This document shows positions 1-6,508 of a stretch of 16,423 nt of DNA, piece after piece; within the stretch, counting starts at the first letter, position 1; each line of letters begins with the position of its first letter. The translations under genes and the position numbers were made by a program. Below the pieces are notes generated by a model. That model had not been told where the DNA came from, searched no databases, and was given only the letters and a program-made list of their open reading frames with translations. The DNA is from an uncultured Clostridia bacterium. GTDB taxonomy: Bacteria > Bacillota > Clostridia > UBA1381. Where the stretch lies: NCBI GenBank assembly GCA_944391635.1, contig CALXUL010000004.1:1-16423 (forward strand). The letters run 5' to 3'.

Positions 1-917
1 CTTTGGAAGCTGCTGATATGGTATTGAAGCAGGCTTATGCAAAGCTCAAAATACTGGGGAATATAGATAAAATACATAAAATGGCAAAGGAGAAAGGGCT
101 TGATATAAGCGGTGCTGAGATAATTGACCCTGAAACATCAGAAAAAACAGCTGAATATGCTGACAAGTTTTACGAAATGCGCAAAAATAAGGGTATGACA
201 CCTGAAAAGGCGCTTGAAACCTTAAAAAATCCGTTGTATTATGGCGTAATGATGGTTAATGAGTCAGAAGCTGACGGAATGGTTGCTGGCGCTTGTAATT
301 CATCTGCAAATGTTATTAGACCTTCACTTCAGATTTTAAAGACAAAACCCGGCACAAAACTTGTATCGGCATTTTTTGTAATGATAGTTCCCGATTGCGA
401 GTATGGTGAAAAGGGCGCGTTTATATTTAGTGACAGCGGTCTTAACGAGAATCCTGATGCTGATGCTGTATCCGAAATAGCAATAGCTTCGGCAAAAAGT
501 TTCAGGCAGTTAATTGGTGCTGAACCGAAAGTTGCTATGCTGTCATATTCGACTTATGGCAGTGCAAAAAGTGAGCTTGTTGATAAGATGCAGGAAGCAA
601 CAAGGCTTGCAAAAGAAAAAGCACCAGATTTACAGCTTGATGGTGAACTTCAGCTTGATGCTGCAATAGTTCCTTCGGTTGGAAAATCAAAGGCTCCCGG
701 CTCTGCGGTTGCAGGTGAAGCAAATGTGCTGATATTCCCGGATCTTGATGCTGGAAATATAGGATATAAGCTTGTTCAGAGGCTTGCAAAGGCAGAGGCT
801 TACGGACCTGTGCTCCAGGGCGTGAGAAAACCGGTTAATGATTTATCACGCGGATGCGTGGCTGAGGATATTGCGGGTGTTGTTGCAATAACCTGCATAC
901 AGGCACAGGATAATTAA
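1..917 (+). CDS. pta: Phosphate acetyltransferase, 5'-truncated by window edge
   Basis: This enzyme interconverts acetyl-CoA plus phosphate and acetyl phosphate plus CoA in the cytoplasm, the first step of acetate formation. The reading frame is open from position 3 to the TAA at 915-917 (304 codons). Family hallmarks are NPLYYGVMMVNESEADG, the segment MLSYSTYGSAKSELVDKM, and the C-terminal run PGSAVAGEANVLIFPDLDAG followed by NIGYKL and GPVLQGVRKPVNDLSRGC. Family members are about 325-335 residues long, so roughly 25-30 N-terminal residues lie upstream of the window. The TTG at position 3 is therefore an internal Leu codon, not a start. ackA follows 29 bases later in the same direction, the classic pta-ackA operon. 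The call rests on recalled family motifs and is firm. Confidence 0.96.
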   Translation, partial: LEAADMVLKQAYAKLKILGNIDKIHKMAKEKGLDISGAEIIDPETSEKTAEYADKFYEMRKNKGMTPEKALETLKNPLYYGVMMVNESEADGMVAGACNSSANVIRPSLQILKTKPGTKLVSAFFVMIVPDCEYGEKGAFIFSDSGLNENPDADAVSEIAIASAKSFRQLIGAEPKVAMLSYSTYGSAKSELVDKMQEATRLAKEKAPDLQLDGELQLDAAIVPSVGKSKAPGSAVAGEANVLIFPDLDAGNIGYKLVQRLAKAEAYGPVLQGVRKPVNDLSRGCVAEDIAGVVAITCIQAQDN

Positions 918-925
918 AGAATTTG

Positions 926-932
926 AAAGGAG
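926..932 (+). promoter_or_regulatory. Ribosome binding site that fixes the ackA start
   Basis: AAAGGAG lies 14 bases before the ATG at 947. It sits downstream of a TTG at 923 that could extend the frame by eight residues, so that earlier start is excluded. The spacing is somewhat long for a Shine-Dalgarno site. Confidence 0.7.
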
Positions 933-946
933 ATAATGATAAATAT

Positions 947-2149
947 ATGAAAGTATTGGTAATAAATGCCGGGAGTTCTTCATTAAAATATCAGCTTTTT
1001 GATATGGATAATGTTATGGTGCTTGCAAAAGGATTGTGTGAGAGAATAGGCATTGACGGTTCAAACCTCCAGCATAAGAATCTTGTAAAAAATATCAGTG
1101 AAAAGATAGAAAAGCCTATGAAGGACCATTCTGATGCGATAAAGATGGTTATAGACGCTCTTACCGATAAGGAATACGGAGTAATAAAAGATATGTCGGA
1201 AATAGGTGCGGTAGGTCACAGAGTAGTGCACGGCGGCGAATATTTTGCGGACTCCTATATTATTGACGGGAAAGTAAAGGAAGCACTTGAAAGATGTGTA
1301 CCGCTTGCGCCATTGCATAATCCGCCGAATATAACTGGAATAGAGGCTTGTGAAAAGCTTATGCCGAATGTGCCTCAGGTAGCCGTTTTTGATACAGCGT
1401 TCCATCAGACGATGCCGCCTAAAGCATATATGTATGCAATTCCTTATGAATTGTATGAGAAATATAAAATAAGAAAGTATGGTTTCCATGGCACAAGCCA
1501 TAAATATGTGGCAAATGAAGCGGCAAAAATGCTCGGCAAGCCGATTGAAGAATTGAAAATTATTACATGCCATCTTGGAAACGGTTCGTCGATAACTGCT
1601 GTTAAAAACGGAAAATGTGTTGATACATCAATGGGCTTTACGCCGCTTGACGGGGTGGTTATGGGTACAAGGGCAGGTTCACTTGACCCGGCGGTTGTTA
1701 CGTTTTTGATGAAGAATGAACATCTGGACGTTGTAGGAGTAGATAATCTTCTTAACAAGAAATCAGGTGTATTCGGCGTATCAGGTATAAGTTCTGATTT
1801 CAGGGATCTTACAGCAGCGGCAAAAGATGGCAATCAGCATGCAAAACTTGCTTTGGATATGTTTACATATAGTGTGAAGAAACGTATCGGTTCTGCTGCT
1901 GCGGTGATGGGCGGTGTAGATGCAGTTGTATTTACTGCCGGTATTGGAGAAAATGATGCTGCTGCAAGAGCGGCAATTGTGGAAGATCTTGAATTCCTGG
2001 GTATCAGTATTGACGCAGAAAAGAATAAGGTACGCGGCGAAAAAACTGATATTTCTGCAGACGGCGCAAAAACAAGAACATTAGTTATTCCTACAAATGA
2101 GGAACTGATGATAGCTTTGGATACGGTTAGACTTGTAGAGAATAAATAA
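947..2149 (+). CDS. ackA: Acetate kinase
   Basis: Acetate kinase converts acetyl phosphate and ADP to acetate and ATP, completing the Pta-AckA pathway. The protein from the ATG at 947 is 400 residues, the usual family length. It has the ASKHA-fold phosphate motif NAGSSSLKYQLF (residues 7-18), VGHRVVHGGEYF, FDTAFHQTMP, the KYGFHGTSHKYV segment, HLGNGSS from about residue 209, MGTRAGSLDP, and the adenosine-site motif FTAGIGEN near residue 332. An upstream in-frame TTG at 923 is rejected because the ribosome site lies after it and homologues begin at MKVLVINAGSS. It is co-directional with pta, 29 bases away, and is followed by a strong terminator, so the two probably share one transcript. No missing residues were noticed. 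Confidence 0.97.
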   Translation: MKVLVINAGSSSLKYQLFDMDNVMVLAKGLCERIGIDGSNLQHKNLVKNISEKIEKPMKDHSDAIKMVIDALTDKEYGVIKDMSEIGAVGHRVVHGGEYFADSYIIDGKVKEALERCVPLAPLHNPPNITGIEACEKLMPNVPQVAVFDTAFHQTMPPKAYMYAIPYELYEKYKIRKYGFHGTSHKYVANEAAKMLGKPIEELKIITCHLGNGSSITAVKNGKCVDTSMGFTPLDGVVMGTRAGSLDPAVVTFLMKNEHLDVVGVDNLLNKKSGVFGVSGISSDFRDLTAAAKDGNQHAKLALDMFTYSVKKRIGSAAAVMGGVDAVVFTAGIGENDAAARAAIVEDLEFLGISIDAEKNKVRGEKTDISADGAKTRTLVIPTNEELMIALDTVRLVENK

Positions 2150-2189
2150 CATTAACTATATACATAATTAAAAATTATTAAAAATTACC

Positions 2190-2232
2190 AAAAAAGTGCT
2201 TGTATATTTTACATATATGTAGGCACTTTTTT
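2190..2232 (+). terminator. Intrinsic terminator after ackA
   Basis: AAAAAAGTGC (2190-2199) pairs with GCACTTTTTT (2223-2232). The stem continues inward through G-U and A-U pairs to a seven-base loop near 2208-2214, about 18 base pairs in all. The descending arm ends in a T-run. It closes the pta-ackA transcript before the next gene. Confidence 0.88.
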
Positions 2233-2235
2233 GTT

Positions 2236-2265
2236 TTGCCTCATAAATAAGGTGGTATATATAAA
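2236..2265 (+). promoter_or_regulatory. Weak sigma-A promoter candidate for the EF-G2 gene
   Basis: TTGCCT (2236-2241) and TATAAA (2260-2265) are 18 bases apart, directly behind the ackA terminator and about 30 bases before the next gene. The -35 match is partial and the region is AT-rich, so this is only a candidate. Confidence 0.35.
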
Positions 2266-2294
2266 TGTAAGAGGTAAATTAAAGGAGGATTGGC

Positions 2295-4361
2295 ATGAAC
2301 AACTATAAGATGGAGGATATCAGGAATATCGCTGTTATGGGGCATGGAAAATGCGGAAAAACAATGATGGTAGAGGCTATGCTTTTCAACAGCGGTGCAA
2401 TTGACAGAATGGGCTCGGTAGCAGACGGGACAACCGTATGTGATTATGACCCTGAAGAAGTAAAAAGACAGCTTTCGATAATGACTTCACTTGCTCCGGT
2501 TGAGTGGAAAGGAACAAAGCTGAATATGATAGATACTCCGGGATATTTTGACTTTGTAGGCGAGGTAAAAGAGGGAATACGCGCTGCGGATTCCGCCTTA
2601 ATCGCACTAAGCGGAAGAAGCGGCGTGTCGGTTGGCACCGAGCAGGCGTTTAAGTTTGCACGCACAAAGGGAGTGCCGATAATTTTCTTTGTAAATAAAA
2701 TAGATGATACCAGAGCGGATTATCAGAAAACCCTCGAGGAAATGAAACAGAAGTTTGGAAAATCCATTACCCCGTTTGTGTATCCTATACGCGAGGGAGA
2801 AGAATTTAAAGGTTTTGTGGATATTGTAGACATGACTGCTCGCCGTTATGAGGGTAAAGACAGGGTAGATATCCCTGTGCCGGATGGCATGGCGGATATT
2901 GTAGCACCGCTAAGAGATATGATAATGGAAGCAGTTGCTGAAACTGATGACGCTCTGATGAATAAGTATTTTAACGGTGAGGAATTTACTTTTGACGAGA
3001 TAAAAAAAGCAATCAGAAAAGGCGTAAAGGATGGAAGCATTTATCCTGTATATTGCGGCTCGGGTCAGAGTAATATAGGAATACGTTCTTTGATGGACGG
3101 TATGGCAAAATATCTGCCGGCGCCTAGTGAAATTGCAGAAATTGCACATGTCGCATCAAGCGGCGAACCGATTGAGGTAGTGCAGGAAGTGTCGGATAGT
3201 GCTGCGGCAATTGTATTTAAGACGATTGCAGACCCGTATGTAGGTAAAATGAGTGCATTCAGGGTATATTCCGGTGAGGTTTGCGCGGATACAACACTTT
3301 ATAATCCGAATAAAGGAATAAGTGAGCGTATAGGAAAACTTTACATGCTAAGAGGCAAAAAGCAGATTGAAGTGAAAAAAGTCAGTGCCGGAGATATTGG
3401 AGTTGTAGCAAAACTGGATAAAACAAGGACGGGAGATACGCTTTGTGCCGAAAATAAGAATATGATTCTTACTGGCATTGAATTCCCGGCGCCGGTTTTG
3501 TCGATGGCGGTTGAGGCAGTGGCGAAAGGCGATGAAGAAAAGATAATTTCCGGACTAAATCGTCTTAATGAAGAAGACCCGACATTTACCATAACAAATA
3601 ATGCCGAAACAAAACAGACATTGATAAATGGTCAGGGAGAACAGCATCTTGACATTATTTCAAGCAAACTTAAAACCAAATACGGAGTGTCAATGAAACT
3701 GACCGATCCGATAGTACCATATCGTGAAACAATCCGCTCTAAAGTAAAGGCAGAGGGCAAGCATAAGAAACAGTCCGGAGGACATGGTCAGTATGGACAT
3801 GTATTTATTGAGTTTGAACCGTGTGTATCGGAAGAGATGATATTTGAAGAAAAGGTATTTGGCGGAAGTGTGCCGAAAAACTATTTCCCGGCGGTAGAAA
3901 AGGGCTTGAGGGATTCGTGCGCAACAGGAGTGCTTGCAGGCTATCCTGTGGTTAACCTTAAAGCGACGCTTGTCGATGGTTCATATCATCCGGTAGACTC
4001 ATCAGAAATGGCGTTTAAGACCGCAGCATCAATTGCGTTTAAGGATGGTATAGCTAAGGCAAATCCTGTATTGCTTGAGCCGGTAGGACATCTTAAGGTG
4101 TATGTCCCGGAAAGCATTATGGGAGATGTAATAGGAGATATTAATAAACGCCGCGGCCAGATAATGGGAATGGGCGAGAGTGACAGGGAAGGATTAAACC
4201 TTGTAGAAGCTGAGGTTCCGGTAGCCGAAATGAACAAATATGCTACTGATTTAAGGTCAATAAGTCAGGGCAGAGGAGTGTTTGAATTTGAGTTTGAACG
4301 CTATCAGGAAGCACCGCAGAATGTTGCAGCGAAGGTTATAGAAGCGCGCAAAAACTCATAA
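2295..4361 (+). CDS. Elongation factor G-like GTPase (EF-G2 type)
   Basis: This is a 688-residue translational GTPase with the full EF-G domain layout. The G domain carries the P-loop GHGKCGKT (16-23), DTPGY (80-84) and NKID (134-137). Then come domain II, domain III and domain IV, with the tip-loop segment SGGHGQYG (494-501), and a domain V ending in a basic tail. Instead of the DTPGH of standard EF-G it has Tyr after DTPG. It also has the DFVGEV and RAADSALIALS pattern that I recall from the Thermus thermophilus EF-G-2 subfamily. The gene stands alone, not in the rpsL-rpsG-fusA-tuf cluster, so it is probably an additional paralogue rather than the housekeeping factor. The start has AAAGGAGG (2281-2288) six bases before the ATG. 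Its exact role in translocation, recycling or stress is not established here, so no gene symbol is given. Confidence 0.92.
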   Translation: MNNYKMEDIRNIAVMGHGKCGKTMMVEAMLFNSGAIDRMGSVADGTTVCDYDPEEVKRQLSIMTSLAPVEWKGTKLNMIDTPGYFDFVGEVKEGIRAADSALIALSGRSGVSVGTEQAFKFARTKGVPIIFFVNKIDDTRADYQKTLEEMKQKFGKSITPFVYPIREGEEFKGFVDIVDMTARRYEGKDRVDIPVPDGMADIVAPLRDMIMEAVAETDDALMNKYFNGEEFTFDEIKKAIRKGVKDGSIYPVYCGSGQSNIGIRSLMDGMAKYLPAPSEIAEIAHVASSGEPIEVVQEVSDSAAAIVFKTIADPYVGKMSAFRVYSGEVCADTTLYNPNKGISERIGKLYMLRGKKQIEVKKVSAGDIGVVAKLDKTRTGDTLCAENKNMILTGIEFPAPVLSMAVEAVAKGDEEKIISGLNRLNEEDPTFTITNNAETKQTLINGQGEQHLDIISSKLKTKYGVSMKLTDPIVPYRETIRSKVKAEGKHKKQSGGHGQYGHVFIEFEPCVSEEMIFEEKVFGGSVPKNYFPAVEKGLRDSCATGVLAGYPVVNLKATLVDGSYHPVDSSEMAFKTAASIAFKDGIAKANPVLLEPVGHLKVYVPESIMGDVIGDINKRRGQIMGMGESDREGLNLVEAEVPVAEMNKYATDLRSISQGRGVFEFEFERYQEAPQNVAAKVIEARKNS

Positions 4362-4510
4362 AATGCCTATTTAATGCAATGTGTATTTTGTTTAGTTGTT
4401 TTTACTAAAAAAAAAAATAAAAATTTGGTTAATTGTAGGCTACACATCAGAGTAAAAATATGTTACTATTATATTGTAATTATTTATAGCTCAGAGAGGG
4501 GTTTAATTCA

Positions 4511-5623
4511 ATGGCTGATTTGCAGTTAAAACACATGTACAAAAAGTATGCAGGAGGAGTAACGGCTGTCAGCGATTTTTCGCTTGACATTGCAGATAAT
4601 GAATTTATAATTCTTGTAGGTCCTTCAGGATGCGGTAAGTCTACAACACTTAGAATGATAGCTGGTCTTGAAGAAATCAGTGAGGGTGAACTTTACATAG
4701 ACGGAAAACTTGTAAACGATGTTGCACCTAAGGATAGAGATATCGCGATGGTATTCCAGAACTATGCATTGTACCCGCATATGACGGTGTTCGAGAATAT
4801 GGCATTTGGTCTTAAGCTCAGAAAGACACCGAAGGATGAAATCAAAAGACGTGTAACAGAGGCAGCAAAGATTCTCGATATTGAGCATCTTCTCGACAGA
4901 AAGCCGAAGGCTTTGTCAGGCGGACAAAGACAGCGTGTTGCTATGGGTCGTGCTATTGTACGTAATCCTAAGGTGTTCCTGATGGACGAACCTCTGTCAA
5001 ACCTTGACGCTAAACTTCGTGTTGCAATGAGAACGGAAATTAAGAAGCTCCATCAGCGTCTTAAGACTACATTTATATATGTAACACATGACCAGACAGA
5101 AGCTATGACAATGGGTACAAGAATTGTTGTTATGAAGGATGGTATCATTCAGCAGGTTGATACACCGTCAAATCTGTACACAGACCCTGTTAATATGTTT
5201 GTTGCAGGATTTATCGGCAGCCCACAGATGAACTTTGTTGATGCGGTTCTTACTCAGAAAGATGACGGTCTTTATCTTGTATTTGATAAAGAGCAAGTTA
5301 AGCTTCCGGAAGGTAAGGCATCTAAGCCTGAATTAAAGGCGTACATAGGTAAAGAAGTTGTGCTTGGTATCAGACCTGAAGATATTCATGATGATGAAGC
5401 ATTTATTGCAAGCAAGAGCGATGCAACAGTTACGGCAGAAGTTGAAGTTACAGAAATGATGGGTTCAGAAACTTATCTGTATCTCAAGATTGCCGGCGTA
5501 CAGTTTACTGCACGTGTTAATCAGCGTTCTACTGCTTCTGCAGGAGATACAATTAAGGTTGCATTTGAGATGAACAAGGCTCATTTGTTCGATAAGGAAA
5601 CAGAACTTGCAATTCTTAACTAA
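4511..5623 (+). CDS. Carbohydrate ABC importer ATPase, MsmX/UgpC type
   Basis: This 370-residue ATP-binding subunit belongs to the CUT1-type sugar importer family (MalK/UgpC/MsmX). Visible motifs are Walker A GPSGCGKST (37-45), a Q-loop in MVFQNYALYPHMTV, signature LSGGQ (135-139), Walker B VFLMDEP (155-161) with the D-loop SNLDAKLR, and the switch His at about 193 in THDQTEAM. The C-terminal ~130 residues are a TOBE/MalK-like regulatory region including VLGIRPEDIH. AGAGGGG lies nine bases before the ATG. No permease or solute-binding protein is next to it. Stand-alone copies of this kind, such as B. subtilis MsmX, are known to energise several sugar importers encoded elsewhere, and that is the inferred role. 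Specificity cannot be read from the sequence. Confidence 0.93.
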   Translation: MADLQLKHMYKKYAGGVTAVSDFSLDIADNEFIILVGPSGCGKSTTLRMIAGLEEISEGELYIDGKLVNDVAPKDRDIAMVFQNYALYPHMTVFENMAFGLKLRKTPKDEIKRRVTEAAKILDIEHLLDRKPKALSGGQRQRVAMGRAIVRNPKVFLMDEPLSNLDAKLRVAMRTEIKKLHQRLKTTFIYVTHDQTEAMTMGTRIVVMKDGIIQQVDTPSNLYTDPVNMFVAGFIGSPQMNFVDAVLTQKDDGLYLVFDKEQVKLPEGKASKPELKAYIGKEVVLGIRPEDIHDDEAFIASKSDATVTAEVEVTEMMGSETYLYLKIAGVQFTARVNQRSTASAGDTIKVAFEMNKAHLFDKETELAILN

Positions 5624-5743
5624 AATATTATAAGATGTGAATATAGCGCCGCGCTTTATCAGTTGGAATTTTTGGGTGATATTCTATAAGTCGTTAGGAT
5701 GTTGTTTGATTGTTTTGGTAAAGTGCGGGCTATTTTTATAGAA

Positions 5744-5784
5744 AACCCTATTCAGATTTGCAAATCTGAATAGGGTTGTTTTTT
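5744..5784 (+). terminator. Perfect 34-bp palindromic terminator after the ABC ATPase gene
   Basis: AACCCTATTCAGATTTG (5744-5760) is followed directly by its exact reverse complement (5761-5777), then G and six T residues. The folded RNA is a long hairpin plus U-tract. On the opposite strand the palindrome is followed only by a short T-rich stretch, so termination is probably mainly rightward. Confidence 0.9.
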
Positions 5785-5792
5785 GAAAGATA

Positions 5793-5826
5793 TAAAAATA
5801 CCGCTTACAAAAATTGCAAACGGTAT
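5793..5826 (-). terminator. Terminator of the minus-strand small membrane-protein gene
   Basis: On the minus strand ATACCG (rc 5821-5826) pairs with CGGTAT (rc 5798-5803), with some extra pairing inside, and is followed by TTTTT. It lies 18 bases beyond the stop codon of the small gene and is convergent with the terminator of the ABC ATPase gene. Confidence 0.7.
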
Positions 5827-5843
5827 AGTATTTTTTTGTTTAT

Positions 5844-6092
5844 TTATTCCGCCGGCGCTTCTGACGGCTGCTCGGAAGTTGCAGCGTGTTGAGACTGCTG
5901 TTCTACTACTTCAGGTGAGGAGGATGGGTTCACATTATTATCGCCGCTTGAGGTATTATTTTTGTTCTGGCAGGAAAAAAGGCTGATTATAATAATTAGG
6001 ATAACAATAACAGCAAATATCAAAAGCTTAATACGTGCTTTTTTCTGTCGTTCTCTTTTGCGCATTTCTATTCTTCTTCTAAGGTCATCCAT
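5844..6092 (-). CDS. Small single-pass membrane protein of unknown function
   Basis: The 82-residue product has a strongly basic, Arg/Lys-rich N terminus (residues 1-22), one very hydrophobic segment (23-40, mostly Ile, Leu and Val), and a polar tail (42-82) rich in Ser, Gln, Asn, Glu and Pro. This predicts a single membrane helix, with the basic N terminus inside by the positive-inside rule and the tail outside. A Cys at 41 follows LFS, but this is a poor lipobox, so lipoprotein status is doubtful. I do not recognise the family. The gene is believable because it has its own minus-strand promoter (6121-6149), a G-rich ribosome site (GGAACGGGGG) before its ATG, and a terminator after its stop. 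It converges with the ABC ATPase gene and diverges from the thi operon. Plus-strand frames across the same stretch lack these signals. Confidence 0.75.
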   Translation of the reverse strand: MDDLRRRIEMRKRERQKKARIKLLIFAVIVILIIIISLFSCQNKNNTSSGDNNVNPSSSPEVVEQQSQHAATSEQPSEAPAE

Positions 6093-6120
6093 AAAATTAA
6101 CCCCCGTTCCTTTTTTCTAC

Positions 6121-6149
6121 ATTATACTATATTATGACATAAAATTCAA
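6121..6149 (-). promoter_or_regulatory. Sigma-A promoter of the small membrane-protein gene
   Basis: On the minus strand TTGAAT (rc 6144-6149) and TATAAT (rc 6121-6126) are separated by 17 bases. The predicted transcript starts near 6114 with a leader of about 22 bases. It is divergent from the thi promoter. Confidence 0.75.
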
Positions 6150-6207
6150 CAATATTTTGGCAAAATGCGGCAAGTGTAACCTAAATGAAATTTAATTTAT
6201 ATATCTT

Positions 6208-6223
6208 TATAATATTTATTATA
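6208..6223. repeat. AT-only inverted repeat between divergent promoters
   Basis: TATAATA (6208-6214) and TATTATA (6217-6223) form a perfect 7-bp inverted repeat with two bases between. It lies between the two divergent promoters. It could be an operator, but chance is likely in such AT-rich DNA. Confidence 0.3.
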
Positions 6224-6266
6224 CAATGTAGCAATAAGACAGCAAAACAAATTATGGTGATTAGGG

Positions 6267-6295
6267 TTGACAATAATTTTTGTGGGGGGTATAAT
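6267..6295 (+). promoter_or_regulatory. Consensus sigma-A promoter of the thi operon
   Basis: TTGACA (6267-6272) and TATAAT (6290-6295) match consensus exactly with the ideal 17-base spacer. Transcription should begin near 6302, leaving a leader of about 257 bases before thiW. Such a strong promoter with a long leader suggests that control acts after initiation, in the RNA. Confidence 0.9.
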
Positions 6296-6303
6296 ATAAA
6301 AGC

Positions 6304-6337
6304 AAATATTTTGCCGCCCTTTTGGGTGTAAATATTT
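6304..6337 (+). other. 5'-end stem-loop of the thi leader RNA
   Basis: Two copies of the self-complementary AAATATTT (6304-6311 and 6330-6337) pair and enclose a CCC-TTTT-GGG hairpin (6317-6326). It begins within a few bases of the predicted transcript start. It may protect the 5' end or isolate the following fold. Confidence 0.6.
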
Positions 6338-6344
6338 TGTTCAT

Positions 6345-6403
6345 TCCGTCCGGCGCCTGGAAGCACGGGGAGGGGGAGCGCCCTAATCGTGTGCTGGGAT
6401 GGA
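6345..6403 (+). other. Upstream structured domain of the thi leader (domain A)
   Basis: TCCGTCC (6345-6351) pairs with GGATGGA (6397-6403), seven pairs including one G-U. Inside, GGCGC (6352-6356) can pair with GCGCC (6378-6382), and AGCAC (6362-6366) can pair with GTGCT (6391-6395). These two pairings interleave, so they form either a pseudoknot or alternative folds. The G-rich run GGGGAGGGGGAG (6367-6378) lies between. CCTAATC (6382-6388) is complementary to GATTAGG (6479-6485) in the following domain. I do not recognise this domain as a known RNA class. Confidence 0.55.
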
Positions 6404-6407
6404 TTTT

Positions 6408-6508
6408 ACAGTGAAATAGCGAAGGGAGCCCGTGTTTCGGGTTGAGAGGAAATGAATCTACATTTCGACCGCCTGTCTGATTAGGAGAGGATTACGCTTT
6501 TTTGCTGT
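6408..6508 (+). promoter_or_regulatory. Putative thiamin-related riboswitch aptamer, TPP-like 5' half
   Basis: A closing helix pairs 6408-6421 with 6495-6508 (14 positions, one T-T mismatch, two G-U pairs). It encloses three hairpins. The first is GCCCG-UGUUU-CGGGU (6428-6442), followed by UGAGA (6443-6447). The second is GAAAUG/CAUUUC (6449-6466), followed by GACC. The third is an imperfect CCUGUCU/GGAGAGG stem with loop GAUUA (6472-6490). The order GGG-GCCC...GGGU-UGAGA-stem-ACC is what is known from the HMP-sensing half of the TPP riboswitch (normally GGCUGAGA...ACCC). The other half, normally CCUGAUCUGGAUAAUGCCAG plus CGUAGGG, is not visible. Genes of thiamin salvage follow directly. That it is a regulatory aptamer is well supported; that its ligand is TPP is inference. 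Confidence 0.6.

Noticed and set aside
923..946. TTG start extending acetate kinase by eight residues
   Set aside because: The ribosome site lies inside this extension, and the family starts at MKVLVINAGSS.
1061..1833. Long minus-strand frames inside ackA
   Set aside because: They are shadows of a strongly conserved gene on the plus strand and show no family features.
4391..4420. TTTAGT/ACTAAA hairpin after the EF-G2 gene as a terminator
   Set aside because: It is followed by an A-run rather than a T-run on the plus strand, and there is no T-run after it on the minus strand.
4433..4475. Promoter for the ABC ATPase gene
   Set aside because: TATTAT and TATATT boxes exist, but no -35 hexamer of reasonable match lies 16-18 bases upstream.
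5637..5741. 34-codon GTG-started frame after the ABC ATPase gene
   Set aside because: No ribosome site, a Trp/Cys/Phe-rich random-looking product, and a terminator immediately after that belongs to the ATPase gene.
5783..6195. Plus-strand frames across the small membrane-protein gene
   Set aside because: They lack ribosome sites and promoters, whereas the minus-strand frame has promoter, ribosome site, plausible protein and terminator.
6367..6378. G-quadruplex in the thi leader
   Set aside because: Only two long G-runs are close together; four suitable runs are not seen.
6341..6500. Cobalamin, THF, ZTP, Moco or c-di-AMP riboswitch
   Set aside because: Isolated matches such as CCGCCTG or GGAGAG occur, but none of the ordered conserved blocks of these classes that I know of is present.
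6408..6508. A canonical TPP riboswitch
   Set aside because: The UGAGA arm fits, but CCUGAUCUGG...CCAGCGUAGGG is not present and the P2-like pairing is only about two base pairs, so a plain TPP call would overstate the evidence.
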